From assembly GCF_000185365.1 (NCBI RefSeq), contig NZ_GL622241.1, positions 1,887,832 to 1,951,831 of the forward strand: a DNA stretch of 64,000 nucleotides, in the 5' to 3' direction. Of this stretch, positions 26,370 through 35,836 are shown piece by piece; within the stretch, counting starts at the first letter, position 1, and each line of letters begins with the position of its first letter. Made by a program: the position numbers and the translations under genes. The notes below the pieces were generated by a model. That model had not been told where the DNA came from, searched no databases, and was given only the letters and a program-made list of their open reading frames with translations. Origin of the DNA: Enterococcus italicus DSM 15952 (GTDB taxonomy: Bacteria; Bacillota; Bacilli; Lactobacillales; Enterococcaceae).

Positions 26370-27854
26370 ATGAACAACATTACTGAATGGACAGATGCTT
26401 TACGATATCAAGATTACGAAGATTGGTCGGATGAATACCTGTCTAACTTAAAAACACAACAGCGCGATTCTCCCTGGCGCTTTGCTTACCATATTCAGCC
26501 AGAGACTGGCTTATTAAACGATCCAAACGGCTTTTCCTATTTCGATGGGCAATGGCATCTCTTTTATCAAGCCTATCCATTTGGCCCAGTGCACGGCTTA
26601 AAATCATGGTATCATTTAACTTCAAAAAATTTAGTCGACTGGCAACGTGATCAATTACGCTTATTGCCTGATACCTCTTTTGATAGCCACGGTGTCTATT
26701 CAGGATCGGCGCTACCTGTCGATGATAAGCTTTTCTTGGCATTCACTGGTAATGCTCGTGACAAAAACTGGGAGCGCCACGCCACGCAACTAGGTGCTTG
26801 GATGACTCCTGATTATCATGTAGAAAAGCTTGCAACGCCATTGATTCCCGCTCCACCAACAGGCTATACTCAACATTTTCGTGACCCACAAGTATTTGTT
26901 TATGAAGAAAACTATTACTTATTGATGGGGACCCAAAATGACGCAAAAGAAGGAAAAGTCCTACTATACAAAGGAACTTCATTGACCGAATGGGAACTCG
27001 TCAATGAATTACACTTTTCAAGCGAACAAATGGGCTATATGATAGAATGTCCGAATTTAGTTTTTGTGGATGACAAGCCAGTGCTTATTTTTTGTCCCCA
27101 AGGATTAGACAAACAGACTTTTGATTATCAAAATATTTATCCGAATCTATATGTCATAGCGGATGACTTTGATCCTGAATCAGCAACGTTGATTACCCCT
27201 TCTGATTTTCATAATCTAGACGAAGGGTTTGATGTCTACGCTACTCAGGCTTTTCAAGCACCAAATGGCCGAGCGCTAAGTGTCGGCTGGGTCGGTCTAC
27301 CTGATGTGACGTATCCATCTGACCAAGAAGGCTGGGCTCATTGTCTCTCGTTAGTACGTGAACTACGGATTATAAAGGGCCAATTGTACCAACAACCAGT
27401 TGCTGAGTTAGAAACTTTGCGCCAAGCAGTCCTTCCTATGAGTGACCTACAAGGTGTTTTCTATCAGCCAGAAAGTAATTGCTATGAATTAACACTAACG
27501 ATTCCTGCCGATGAAGAAAGCACCCTGACCTTATTCGCTTCAGCTGAACATGATTACGGATTTGATATTCATTGTGATGCAAAAAATGGTATGATTACGG
27601 TAGATCGAGGACGAATGGCCTTACAAGTAAATCCAGACTTTGGGACAAGTCGCACAATGAACGTGGCACCCAACGCTGCCATCGAGCTACGCCTATTTGT
27701 GGATGGTTCGATTTGCGAATTATTTGTCAATGAAGGCGAAAGAGTCTGCACTAGTCGCGTCTTTCCTAAGAAAGAGGACACGACGATTTTACTAGACGGT
27801 GTTGCTGATAATAGCACACTATGGTCCCTTCGTTCGATTCATTTAGACGACTAA
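26370..27854 (+). CDS. scrB: Sucrose-6-phosphate hydrolase (GH32)
   Basis: This is a GH32 beta-fructofuranosidase of 494 residues that cleaves sucrose 6-phosphate into glucose 6-phosphate and fructose. The conserved nucleophile motif LLNDPNGF, the FRDPQVF motif (transition-state stabiliser) and the acid/base motif MIECPNL are present in order, followed by a C-terminal beta-sandwich. There is no signal peptide, as expected for a PTS-coupled enzyme. TAGGAGG precedes the ATG. scrR follows 12 bases downstream in the same transcript. Confidence 0.94.
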   Translation: MNNITEWTDALRYQDYEDWSDEYLSNLKTQQRDSPWRFAYHIQPETGLLNDPNGFSYFDGQWHLFYQAYPFGPVHGLKSWYHLTSKNLVDWQRDQLRLLPDTSFDSHGVYSGSALPVDDKLFLAFTGNARDKNWERHATQLGAWMTPDYHVEKLATPLIPAPPTGYTQHFRDPQVFVYEENYYLLMGTQNDAKEGKVLLYKGTSLTEWELVNELHFSSEQMGYMIECPNLVFVDDKPVLIFCPQGLDKQTFDYQNIYPNLYVIADDFDPESATLITPSDFHNLDEGFDVYATQAFQAPNGRALSVGWVGLPDVTYPSDQEGWAHCLSLVRELRIIKGQLYQQPVAELETLRQAVLPMSDLQGVFYQPESNCYELTLTIPADEESTLTLFASAEHDYGFDIHCDAKNGMITVDRGRMALQVNPDFGTSRTMNVAPNAAIELRLFVDGSICELFVNEGERVCTSRVFPKKEDTTILLDGVADNSTLWSLRSIHLDD

Positions 27855-27866
27855 AGGAGCAAAGGT

Positions 27867-28844
27867 ATGAAACTAACGGATGTTGCCAAGCGAGCAGGTG
27901 TCTCACCAACGACTGTGTCGCGCGTCATTAATAATTACGGATCACTAAGCCAAAAAACGATTGATAAAGTCCATGCGGCGATGAAAGAGCTCAATTATCA
28001 GCCCAACGCTGCCGCTCGTTCGCTCCAAGGAAAAAATACACAACTGATTGGTTTGTTGTTCCCATCAGTCGCGCATCCTTTTTTTGGTGAGTTGGTCGAT
28101 TTATTGGAGACGAAATTATTTGCGCGCGGCTACAAAACGCTTTTATGTGACTGTGCTAGTAATAGTGAAAAAGAACGAAGCTATCTCCAAATGCTCGCCG
28201 CAAATAAGGTCGATGGCATTATCGCTGGTGCTCATAATTTAGGCATTCAAGAATATGAACAGATTCATTTACCGATTATCTCTTTTGACCGTCAGCTGGC
28301 CACATCAATCCCAATTGTCGGCAGCGATAACTTCCAAGGTGGTTATTTAGCCACTCAAGCGTTGCATCAAAAAGGGGCACGAAAAATCGCCATTATTACT
28401 GGTAGTTTGGCCTCAAGCTCCCCGACAAACAATCGTTTACAAGGCTATCGCTCGTTCTTAAGTGAACATCAGTTAGATGAACAATTATTTTCCTTTGCTT
28501 CATTCGAACATTCTTATGTTCTAAAAAAAAGAAAAGTCAAACAAATTCTATCCGAACAATCTTTCGACGGCTTATTTTGCACAGATGATTTGACCGCTAT
28601 TTTAGTCTGGAATTGTTGCCAAGAGCTAGGGATTTCTTTACCAGATGACTTGAAGCTGATTGGCTATGATGGCACAACATTCATCCAAAACTTCTTCCCA
28701 CAGCTTGCGACGATAAAGCAGCCATTGGAAGAAATCAGTACGTTACTAATCGACTTATTATTGTGCCGAATCGCATCGCCTACTAAAGAACTTGAAGCAC
28801 TCTATGAACTTCCATGTACGGTGATCAATGGCCAATCTCTATAA
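27867..28844 (+). CDS. scrR: Sucrose operon repressor (LacI family)
   Basis: This is a LacI/GalR regulator of 325 residues. The N-terminal HTH reads KLTDVAKRAGVSPTTVSRVI, followed by the hinge helix (PNAAARSLQG) and the effector-binding domain. It is encoded right after scrB and is therefore autoregulated through the scrB promoter. The likely targets are the two mirrored sites at 26204-26219 and 26293-26308. The effector is probably fructose or a sucrose-derived phosphate (inference). Confidence 0.92.
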   Translation: MKLTDVAKRAGVSPTTVSRVINNYGSLSQKTIDKVHAAMKELNYQPNAAARSLQGKNTQLIGLLFPSVAHPFFGELVDLLETKLFARGYKTLLCDCASNSEKERSYLQMLAANKVDGIIAGAHNLGIQEYEQIHLPIISFDRQLATSIPIVGSDNFQGGYLATQALHQKGARKIAIITGSLASSSPTNNRLQGYRSFLSEHQLDEQLFSFASFEHSYVLKKRKVKQILSEQSFDGLFCTDDLTAILVWNCCQELGISLPDDLKLIGYDGTTFIQNFFPQLATIKQPLEEISTLLIDLLLCRIASPTKELEALYELPCTVINGQSL

Positions 28845-28848
28845 TGTA

Positions 28849-28883
28849 AGGGAGTGTGACAGAATTTTGTCACACTCCCTTTT
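28849..28883. terminator. Bidirectional terminator after scrR
   Basis: GGGAGTGTGACA pairs with TGTCACACTCCC around a short loop, with a T-run on the plus side. It separates scrR from a convergent gene. An almost identical stem occurs at 52425-52457. Confidence 0.9.
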
Positions 28884-28889
28884 TTCTCT

Positions 28890-29378
28890 TTATTCGTCAC
28901 TGTCTTGTTTTTCTGAAGCTTTGACGTAATCAATCGCTACAACGAGAGCAACAATCGTATCTTCGTACCTAGTATCTCTGATTTGGATGGCATAAGAATC
29001 TCCCCAGCTAATCCATTTTTTGTTTATTTTTGCGACTTGCTTTTTGCCATTCGTGACAGTAAACGACATATCCCACCAGTCCCCATTCACTTGTAAGTCA
29101 CCAATGGAAATGCTGTATTTGGGACGGAGGAAGGAAAATTGCTTTTTGATCACAATCGTTTCGCCATTAGCCATATCTACATAAAAGGTCGGAAAAAAAG
29201 CCACGATTTTCTTTTTCATCTTGGCAACCAGTTTTCCATCGACTGACTGTAAACGAAATTCTTTTGGAATTTTTAAGACGCTGCCTTTTACTTTGTAACG
29301 CACGTCTCCTTGTTCATCTGTCACCGTAAATTTCTCACCAACTGAAAAAACTTTTTGCTTCATGTAAAGTGTACTCAT
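28890..29378 (-). CDS. LURP-one-related / scramblase-fold protein (YxjI-like)
   Basis: This is a 162-residue cytoplasmic protein of the LURP-one (Tubby-like/scramblase) superfamily. It is a chain of short beta strands with alternating basic turns: YMKQKVFSVGEKFTVTDE at the start, then several KxKGS and KMKKK turns and a hydrophobic C-terminal helix (IVALVVAIDY). The biochemical role in bacteria is unknown. It overlaps the SPFH gene upstream by 4 bases (ATGA), so the pair is co-translated and may act together at the membrane. Confidence 0.75.
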   Translation of the reverse strand: MSTLYMKQKVFSVGEKFTVTDEQGDVRYKVKGSVLKIPKEFRLQSVDGKLVAKMKKKIVAFFPTFYVDMANGETIVIKKQFSFLRPKYSISIGDLQVNGDWWDMSFTVTNGKKQVAKINKKWISWGDSYAIQIRDTRYEDTIVALVVAIDYVKASEKQDSDE

Positions 29379-30259
29379 TCGTTTGACCTCCGATCGTTTT
29401 GGACATCGCCAGTATTGATGACTGGCTGTGTACCTTTATCTGTAATAATGGATACCAATAAATTATTGATTAGCTGAACTTTGCGGTCATCAGTAAAGGC
29501 AATGTCTTGATTGGCTTGGATTTGTTGCAATGCCATCTGTGTCATCGTGACCGCACCTTCTACGATGGTTTGGCGAGCAGATAAAATGGCTCGCGCTTGC
29601 TGCCGTTGCAACATGGCACTAGCAATTTCTGTAGCGTACGCTAAATGATTGAGACGCGTTTCAATCACTTCGACGCCCGCAACTTGTAGCCGCTCTTGAA
29701 GTTCTTGGGCTAATTTTTCTGATACTTCATTTGTATTGCCTCGTAATGTAAGATCATCATCATTAAACGTGTCATAAGGATATTGAGAAGCAATGTGTCG
29801 AATCGCCGTTTCACTCTGAATTTCCACAAACTCTTGGTAATAATCGACATCAAACAATGCTTTGGCGGTATCTACGACCCGAAAAACAACGACCGCTGAG
29901 ATTTCAATTGGATTGCCATCTAAGTCATTGACTTTCAAGGTGGCACTATTAAAATTACGCACCTTCAGCGAAAGATTGATTTTTTGTGTCAATGGTGTCG
30001 TAATAAATAGGCCATTGGATTTTATCGTTCCTAAATACTGACCAAAAAAGAGAATCGCTTTGGCTTGATTGGGACTCACAATTGTTAGTGAGCTAATAAA
30101 AAGCAAGGCAACCAACGTCACGACCACACTCAATACAATTTTCCAGACACTTTCTTGAACCACACCCAAGTAAAACAAGTACGCATCCGCAAATAAGACC
30201 AATACTAGAATCGTTAAACCTAGGTAACCATTCACATGAAACGTATTCTTTTCTTTCAT
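29375..30259 (-). CDS. SPFH / band-7 domain membrane protein
   Basis: This protein of 294 residues has two N-terminal membrane segments (about 12-30 and 37-57), followed by a cytoplasm- or surface-facing SPFH domain (about 60-220) starting IVSPNQAKAILFFGQYLGTI. A C-terminal helical region is rich in Gln and Ala (QRQQARAILSARQTIVEGAV). SPFH proteins scaffold membrane microdomains and often associate with proteases. The start has AGGAGGG eight bases upstream. It is coupled to the LURP-one-like protein. Confidence 0.83.
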   Translation of the reverse strand: MKEKNTFHVNGYLGLTILVLVLFADAYLFYLGVVQESVWKIVLSVVVTLVALLFISSLTIVSPNQAKAILFFGQYLGTIKSNGLFITTPLTQKINLSLKVRNFNSATLKVNDLDGNPIEISAVVVFRVVDTAKALFDVDYYQEFVEIQSETAIRHIASQYPYDTFNDDDLTLRGNTNEVSEKLAQELQERLQVAGVEVIETRLNHLAYATEIASAMLQRQQARAILSARQTIVEGAVTMTQMALQQIQANQDIAFTDDRKVQLINNLLVSIITDKGTQPVINTGDVQNDRRSNE

Positions 30260-30317
30260 TCTCTAATCCCTCCTCTCCTCTATTATCGCACATATCGCCA
30301 AAAAGAACACTTCACAA

Positions 30318-30352
30318 GAAAAAACTCGACTTCCAAAAGGCGAACCTCTTGA
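30318..30352 (-). terminator. Terminator of trhO
   Basis: On the minus strand ACTCGATTTTC pairs with GAAGTCGAGT around a long loop and is followed by TTTTTTC. It lies 18 bases past the trhO stop. Confidence 0.65.
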
Positions 30353-30369
30353 AAATCGAGTCATGATTA

Positions 30370-31323
30370 TTACGCAGTAACACTTGGGGCAATCGCTGCT
30401 AAACGAGCTGAGCGCTCTTCAGCAGATAAGTTGTGTTTAATAACATATCGGTTATTGCCACTCGCTGCACAGTCATATGAGCAAGCGCCTAAATGTTTGT
30501 GTTCATTTTCTTCAGAACACAAAATTTGGCGATTACATTCTGGATTGGCACAGTTGATGTAGCGTTCGCAAGGCGTACCATCGAACCAGTCTTTACCGAT
30601 GACTTGTTTGTCGACGTGGTTGATTTCTACACTAATACGATCATCAAAGACATACATTTTACCATCCCAAAGCTCGCCACGAACTTCTGGATCTTTTCCG
30701 TACATAGCAATCCCGCCATGTAGTTGAGCAACATCTTTGAATCCTTCTTTTACTAACCAACCTGAGAATTTTTCACAACGAATCCCACCGGTACAATACG
30801 TTACGACACGTTTGTCCATAAATTGTTCTTTGTTGTCTTGAATCCATTGCGGTAACTCGCGAAAGTTACGAATGTCTGGGCGTACAGCGCCACGAAAATG
30901 ACCTAAGTCAAATTCATAATCATTGCGCGCATCAATTACGACAGTATTTTCATCCAGTAGTGCTTCTTTAAATTCTTTCGGTTCTAGATATTTCCCAGTA
31001 ATTTGATGGGGATCAATATCATCTTCTAAATGCAAGGCAACCAATTCTTCACGCGGTCTGACAAACATTTTGCGGAAAGCATGCCCTTCTGATTCATCAA
31101 TTTTAAACATCGTATCAGCAAAGCGTTCGTCAGCAAGCATATGCTCCATATAAGCATCTGTCGCCTCGATTGTTCCTGATACTGTGCCGTTAATTCCTTC
31201 GTTTGCTACTAAGATACGTCCTTTCAGACCTAGAGATTTACAAAATGCTAAATGCGTTTTAGCAAATGTCTCCGGATCTTCAATGTGCGTATAATTGTAG
31301 TATAGTAAAACACGATAGTCCAT
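30370..31323 (-). CDS. trhO: tRNA uridine(34) hydroxylase, rhodanese-like
   Basis: This is a TrhO/YceA family protein of 317 residues that hydroxylates uridine 34 of certain tRNAs to ho5U. An N-terminal acylphosphatase-like domain (about 1-95) is followed by a rhodanese domain (about 115-215) with the active-site cysteine in [14 protein letters not shown]. The cysteine-rich C-terminal segment ([15 protein letters not shown] and CSYDCAAS) is typical of the family. The ATG at 31323 is preceded by AAGGAGGAG and gives the usual start [12 protein letters not shown]; 18 extra upstream codons are not part of the gene. Confidence 0.9.
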   Translation of the reverse strand: MDYRVLLYYNYTHIEDPETFAKTHLAFCKSLGLKGRILVANEGINGTVSGTIEATDAYMEHMLADERFADTMFKIDESEGHAFRKMFVRPREELVALHLEDDIDPHQITGKYLEPKEFKEALLDENTVVIDARNDYEFDLGHFRGAVRPDIRNFRELPQWIQDNKEQFMDKRVVTYCTGGIRCEKFSGWLVKEGFKDVAQLHGGIAMYGKDPEVRGELWDGKMYVFDDRISVEINHVDKQVIGKDWFDGTPCERYINCANPECNRQILCSEENEHKHLGACSYDCAASGNNRYVIKHNLSAEERSARLAAIAPSVTA

Positions 31324-31369
31324 ATATTGTGTCTCCTCCTTAAATTCATACGAAAGAATTATAAAAAAA

Positions 31370-31403
31370 ACAAGCAAAAAAAACGAGTTTTTTGCTTGTT
31401 CAT
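31370..31403 (-). terminator. Terminator of the NhaC-SDR-esterase operon
   Basis: AACAAGCAAAAAA pairs with TTTTTTGCTTGTT around a 3-4 base loop. On the minus strand a T-run of eight or more follows. It lies 26 bases beyond the esterase stop and just upstream of trhO. Confidence 0.82.
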
Positions 31404-31428
31404 TTCTTTACAATGTATTCTTTATTCT

Positions 31429-32175
31429 TTAAGCTAAGTTTTCCTTAAAGAAACTAGCAACTAATTCCATCGTCGCCCCTTTGACAAGATGCTTCTCACG
31501 CTCTTTTACAAATGTGATCTGTTCGGATGGATTTTGTAAAACAAATCGTTCGACATGACTAATAGGAATTTTTTCATCCGCTGTTCCGTGCCAAAATAAC
31601 AAGGGACGATTGCCTCTTTTTTGAGGCTGCTGCGCCAGGTCATAGGCATCCGTCCAGCCTAACAAATCTTGGTAATCTTTGGGTAAAAATAGTTGAAATA
31701 TCCGCGCATGACCTTGCAAGCGATCCTTGTAGGCTTGTAAGTCTGGTGACCCCATAATACATGCAGCTGCCTGTATTTCGGGATGATGGGTCAGTAATGC
31801 GCATGTCGTCATGCCACCCATCGAAACACCACCAACCCCTATTTTGCCATTTGTTACATTCAGTCGCTGAAAATACGCCACAATACTTTCAAATTCAAAG
31901 AGATTGGTATGAATACTTTGCCAAAAGGTCAAGGACGGAATCGTTGATTTGTCTGTTTTGCGCTCACCGTGATTCATCGCATCTGGCAGAACTACACGAA
32001 CGCCTTCATTGGCTATTTTGCGTGCTTGGGTCAAAACAAGTTCTTTGGATGTCTGCCAGCCATGGTAATAAATTACTAGCGGCAATGCTTGATACACTTG
32101 CTCTTGAGAAACGACTTCTAAGACTGGAATCGTGCCGATGATTCGTTTTCGAATGGCTAATTTTTTATGACTCAT
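31429..32175 (-). CDS. Alpha/beta hydrolase, YitV-like esterase
   Basis: This is an alpha/beta hydrolase of 248 residues. The oxyanion region is VIYYHGWQTSKE, the nucleophile elbow is GVSMGGMT, and a catalytic Asp/His pair is likely in WHGTADEKIP and KHLVKG. The LPDAMNHGERK segment resembles Bacillus YitV. The substrate is unknown, probably a short-chain ester. The start overlaps the upstream SDR gene by 11 bases, so the two are co-translated. Confidence 0.82.
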   Translation of the reverse strand: MSHKKLAIRKRIIGTIPVLEVVSQEQVYQALPLVIYYHGWQTSKELVLTQARKIANEGVRVVLPDAMNHGERKTDKSTIPSLTFWQSIHTNLFEFESIVAYFQRLNVTNGKIGVGGVSMGGMTTCALLTHHPEIQAAACIMGSPDLQAYKDRLQGHARIFQLFLPKDYQDLLGWTDAYDLAQQPQKRGNRPLLFWHGTADEKIPISHVERFVLQNPSEQITFVKEREKHLVKGATMELVASFFKENLA

Positions 32176-32797
32176 ACCTATCCCCTTTTAAAGATTGCTT
32201 AATGGCTTGCTGAACAGCTACACCGACTTTTTCGACTGGTTGTGGTTTGATTGGCGTTAATGCTTGCTGAATGATGGGTAGTTTCTTACTAAATAAAATC
32301 ATTCGCGCCATCGCACGCGAATACTTGCGCCCCTCTCCATACAAGAGACTTGGTTTAATAAAGGCCACTGGAAACGACTGCTTTTCTAAGAAAGCCTCAG
32401 CTTGTTTTTTCCAGTAGAGATACCCTTGATGAAATGGCAAGCCGTGAGCAGCTGATACGTAGATAAACAAATCAGGCTGACTCGAACCAAGACTAGCAAC
32501 CATTAATTTAACTAATTCATAATGGTAGCGCTGGTAAGTGAGTTGTTTGGCTTTGTTTTCAACTAATAGACCAATTGCATCGATCAGCACATCCCCTGAC
32601 TTCACGTGCTCTTGCCAGTCAGTTGGCGTAAAGACATCCGCACGTACCCACGTTACTTGCTCCATCCATGGCTCAACTTGTTTAGGCTTTCCACTTCTAG
32701 AAATACTAATTACCTGATACTCAGCAGTTGCCAGTTGCTTAGCAATACTTTGACCGACAAATCCACTACCACCAAAAATAACGACTCGTTTATTCAT
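32165..32797 (-). CDS. NAD(P)-binding protein of the atypical SDR family
   Basis: This protein of 210 residues has an N-terminal Rossmann motif GGSGFVGQSIAKQL. A YVSAAHGLP/YLYWKKQAE segment replaces the classical YxxxK region and identifies an atypical (NmrA/YwnB-like) SDR. Such proteins act as redox sensors, epimerase-like enzymes or assembly factors; the role here is unknown. ATG 32797 has GGGAG at good distance, and 11 upstream codons are excluded. It overlaps nhaC upstream by 8 bases and the esterase downstream by 11, so all three form one operon. Confidence 0.8.
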   Translation of the reverse strand: MNKRVVIFGGSGFVGQSIAKQLATAEYQVISISRSGKPKQVEPWMEQVTWVRADVFTPTDWQEHVKSGDVLIDAIGLLVENKAKQLTYQRYHYELVKLMVASLGSSQPDLFIYVSAAHGLPFHQGYLYWKKQAEAFLEKQSFPVAFIKPSLLYGEGRKYSRAMARMILFSKKLPIIQQALTPIKPQPVEKVGVAVQQAIKQSLKGDRYES

Positions 32798-34136
32798 TGA
32801 TACACTCCCTTTCTTGGTAGGATACACCAATACCGGTCATAGCACTTACCATCGAGAATAACGGCGAAAGCAAACTAAAAAAAGCAAACGGGGCATACGT
32901 CAGAACCGGAACGCCAAAAGTGGTTGCCACAAAACTTCCTGCAATCCCCCATGGAACTAGATAATTGATCACTGTGCCACCATCTTCCAATGTCCGACTT
33001 AAAACGACGGGGGCTAATTTTTTCTTTGCATAGACTTCTTTCAAGGCATTTCCTGGTAAAATGACCGATAAAAATTGTTCACCAATAAATATATTTACCC
33101 CTATACTCGCGATTAATGTGAAAAAAATCAATGAAACAGTCTTTTGAAAGAGCGGACTCAGGCGATTTAAGACCGTCGCAATCAAGTTCGTTTCAATTAA
33201 CACTCCTCCTAAAGAGAGCGCTAAAATAATTAAGGCGATGGTCGGTAACATACTCTCAATGCCACCTCTTGTTAGCAATGTGTCAACTTCAACATTGCCA
33301 GTATGTGATTGGTAGCCTTCATTCATTAACGTAGCCAATTGTTTGAATAGTACGGCTTTGACTTGGATGAAGTACATAGCTGACCCGACGACAATATTTA
33401 ATAAAATTGTCGCAATTGCAGGTATTTTTTTCCAAGCACACAAAAACATCACAAGGATTGGTAACAATGACCATGGAGAAATGAAAAAATTCTCTTTAAG
33501 CAGCTGTACCGTTTGATCGATAGTCGTTAAACTAGCTGATGCATTCGTATGACCTAAGAACAGAAATAAGATCAACGAGATGAAAAAAGCTGGAACGGTC
33601 GACCAGAGAAGATGCTTAATGTGAAGAAATAAATCTACCTCGACAACGGCAGCAGCAAGGTTCGTCGACTCAGACAATGGCGACATTTTATCACCAAAAA
33701 CAGCCCCAGACACAATCGCTCCCACCACTAATGCTGGCGAAAGGCCTAGCGTCACGCCCACACCGAATAGAGCAATACCAATCGTTGACATGACGGTAAA
33801 AGCACTACCGACTGCACTGCCGATCACAGCACAAACAATAAAAATTGATGGCACGAACCATTCAATACGCAAAGTCTGAAAGCCATAAACCATTAAGGTT
33901 GGAATAATTCCCGCTTGAATCCAGACGGCAATCAAGGCTCCCACCAAAATAAAAATCACAATTGGAATAATTCCTGGTCGGATTCCTTCGACCATTCCTT
34001 TATGAATTGCATCAAACGAGCGATCTTTCCAATAGACATATCCCGTTAATACCATCAATACAATCAAAACTGCGATCAAGGCACTCATCTGCACAAAAAT
34101 GACAAAATACGCCAAAGTAGCAAAAATAACAAGCAA
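32790..34136 (-). CDS. nhaC: Na+/H+ antiporter, NhaC family
   Basis: This is a membrane protein of about 448 residues with eleven or twelve predicted segments and the NhaC conserved stretch SAVGSAFTVMSTIG and GDKMSPLSESTNLAA. It exchanges sodium (or malate/lactate in some members) for protons. The start is unclear. The only in-frame start-like codon is a TTG at 34136 without a ribosome site. Homology-like sequence (KKNSSFVEASLVLLVIF) continues upstream to an in-frame TAG at 34176-34178, next to an A9 run, with AAAGAGG further upstream and no ATG, GTG or TTG at the expected place. A lost or altered start codon, or a sequence error, is possible. Confidence 0.85.
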   Translation of the reverse strand: MLVIFATLAYFVIFVQMSALIAVLIVLMVLTGYVYWKDRSFDAIHKGMVEGIRPGIIPIVIFILVGALIAVWIQAGIIPTLMVYGFQTLRIEWFVPSIFIVCAVIGSAVGSAFTVMSTIGIALFGVGVTLGLSPALVVGAIVSGAVFGDKMSPLSESTNLAAAVVEVDLFLHIKHLLWSTVPAFFISLILFLFLGHTNASASLTTIDQTVQLLKENFFISPWSLLPILVMFLCAWKKIPAIATILLNIVVGSAMYFIQVKAVLFKQLATLMNEGYQSHTGNVEVDTLLTRGGIESMLPTIALIILALSLGGVLIETNLIATVLNRLSPLFQKTVSLIFFTLIASIGVNIFIGEQFLSVILPGNALKEVYAKKKLAPVVLSRTLEDGGTVINYLVPWGIAGSFVATTFGVPVLTYAPFAFFSLLSPLFSMVSAMTGIGVSYQERECINE

Positions 34137-34354
34137 AACAAGACTTGCTTCAACAAATGATGAATTTTTTTTTAACTATATATAATTCCTCTTTTTATCT
34201 CTAGATAGCTTCAGTTTAGCATATTTTTTTGCGACTCACCTTAGCATTCGCAAACTGACGAGTATCCATTCAAGAAATCATGCAAACGACCATAATCCTG
34301 AGACACAAAAAAATCTGTCTTTTAAAATCGTCACGGGGACCACCAGTTCCAAGC

Positions 34355-34412
34355 AAAAAGTCCCGAAAATCCAAAAGTTTGAACAACAACTTTCGAATTT
34401 TCAGGACCTTTT
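34355..34412. terminator. Palindromic terminator, dispersed repeat copy T6
   Basis: AAAAAGTCCCGAAAATCC pairs with GAATTTTCAGGACCTTTT. The flanks TTCCAAGC and ACTTGGAGC extend the dyad. It lies in the 34137-34485 gap, downstream of the butanediol dehydrogenase gene and upstream of nhaC. The same gap holds the nhaC leader (34137-34200) and a second stem, GGCCACACAAT/ATTGTGCGGCC (34450-34475), right after the dehydrogenase stop. Confidence 0.78.
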
Positions 34413-34447
34413 ACTTGGAGCTTTTCAGCTTCAATCTTTTTGGTAGG

Positions 34448-34482
34448 GTGGCCACACAATCGCCATTGTGCGGCCTAATTTT
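34448..34482. terminator. Stem-loop after the butanediol dehydrogenase gene
   Basis: GGCCACACAAT pairs with ATTGTGCGGCC (one mismatch) around a 4-base loop. The T-rich tail is on the plus side, so on the minus strand it is more a 3' end structure than a classic terminator. Confidence 0.55.
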
Positions 34483-34485
34483 TAA

Positions 34486-35535
34486 TTAGCGACCTTTTTG
34501 AATGTCTACTAAGATTTTCGATTGTGATTTGTCTCTAGTCAAAAGACCGAAGCCTTCTTCCACAATTTCTTCTAATTCAATTTTTCTTGTAATCACTGGA
34601 TCAACAGCTAATTGACCACTTGCAATCGCTTGAATTGTTTGGGCAAATGTCGTACGGGTATAGGCAATGGTCGAAGTGATTTTCACACCAGAGTTAATCA
34701 ATTGCATTGGGTGCCAAGATATTTCATGAGCAAAAATAGACACAATGACCATCATGCCGCGTGCTTTCGTAACATCTATCGCTTGTTTGACTGTTACTTC
34801 AACGCCCGCAACTTCAAAAGCAACATCGACCCCGCCGTTTGTCATCGCACGGATTTCCTCAACAACATTTACTTTTCCTGAATTCAACGTGACTGTCGCA
34901 CCTAATTCTTTGGCTTTTTCTAAACGTTCTTCTGACAAATCACAAACGATAATATCCACCGCACCAGCAGCCTTGGCAGCAGCAGCCACTAAACATCCGA
35001 TTGGGCCGGCTCCAAAAATAGCAACTTTGTCACCAAATTTTACGCCGCCTTCTTTACACGCTTGTACAGCAACCGCTGTTGGTTCAACTAAAGCTCCTTC
35101 TTCAAAAGACATTTCATCTGGCAATTTGTACACGTAATGTTCTGGAATGGTACAATATTCAGCGAAGCCGCCATCTCTTGCCAAGCCAATAAAGTTATAG
35201 CCATCATACAAATCAACTTCTTCAGCTTTTGCTTCATTTGACATCGTAGGAAAAATAGCTACACGATCGCCAACTTTTACATCCTTCACTTGTGAACCAA
35301 CTTCTTCGATCGTTCCAGAAAATTCATGCCCCATCGTTAAAGGCGCTTGACCTTTTGCAAATGGATCTGGTTGATCAACGGGAATAAAAATTGGTCCTTC
35401 TAAAAATTCATGTAAGTCTGAACCACAAATCCCAGTAAATGCTACTTTTACTCGAACTTCATCTGGTTCACACGCCTTTACTTCGACATCTTCTACACGG
35501 ACATCTTTTTGTCCATGCCATACTGCTGCTTTCAT
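34486..35535 (-). CDS. bdhA: (R,R)-2,3-butanediol / acetoin dehydrogenase, zinc-dependent
   Basis: This is a medium-chain zinc alcohol dehydrogenase of 349 residues. The catalytic zinc ligands are in GICGSDLHEF and TMGHEFSGT. The NAD-binding motif is GAGPIGCLVAAAAKA. The protein resembles (R,R)-butanediol dehydrogenases, which interconvert acetoin and 2,3-butanediol; sorbitol dehydrogenase is the main alternative. Its position beyond the acetoin dehydrogenase operon supports the acetoin role. ATG 35535 has GGAGG seven bases upstream; the 11 preceding codons contain that site and are excluded. It is separated from acoC by a hairpin and 300 bases, so it likely has its own promoter. Confidence 0.85.
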   Translation of the reverse strand: MKAAVWHGQKDVRVEDVEVKACEPDEVRVKVAFTGICGSDLHEFLEGPIFIPVDQPDPFAKGQAPLTMGHEFSGTIEEVGSQVKDVKVGDRVAIFPTMSNEAKAEEVDLYDGYNFIGLARDGGFAEYCTIPEHYVYKLPDEMSFEEGALVEPTAVAVQACKEGGVKFGDKVAIFGAGPIGCLVAAAAKAAGAVDIIVCDLSEERLEKAKELGATVTLNSGKVNVVEEIRAMTNGGVDVAFEVAGVEVTVKQAIDVTKARGMMVIVSIFAHEISWHPMQLINSGVKITSTIAYTRTTFAQTIQAIASGQLAVDPVITRKIELEEIVEEGFGLLTRDKSQSKILVDIQKGR

Positions 35536-35660
35536 TTGACATTCCTCCATGCATTGTTCATTCGTCACGTTTCCTTCAAAACATGTGAAGCACTTAGATA
35601 ATAAGCAAACAGTGTGCCAAAATTAAAACAGTTGATACAATCGTACTTTCTTAAAAATAC

Positions 35661-35700
35661 TGTAACAAATCGGAAAGTTTTATGAAACATCATGTTACAA
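35661..35700. promoter_or_regulatory. TGTAACA/TGTTACA inverted repeat upstream of bdhA
   Basis: TGTAACA (35661-35667) and TGTTACA (35693-35699) face each other in the leader of the dehydrogenase gene. The 10-mer TGTAACAAAT also occurs upstream of acoL at 40602-40611, which suggests a shared regulator. I see nothing else in 35536-35732. Confidence 0.35.
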
Positions 35701-35732
35701 AACGTATCACGATGTATCGTATGCTTCGAATG

Positions 35733-35788
35733 GAAAAGACAGAAAAACCAGAAGTTGCCTTTCCAACTTTTGATTTTTCTGTCTTTTT
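35733..35788. terminator. Palindromic terminator, dispersed repeat copy T7
   Basis: AAAAGACAGAAAAACCAGAAG pairs imperfectly with CTTTTGATTTTTCTGTCTTTTT. It lies about 50 bases past the acoC stop and should end the aco operon transcript. Confidence 0.75.
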
Positions 35789-35836
35789 ACTTATAGTAGA
35801 ACTTCTGACACACGACCTTAAATACGAATAAACCTT

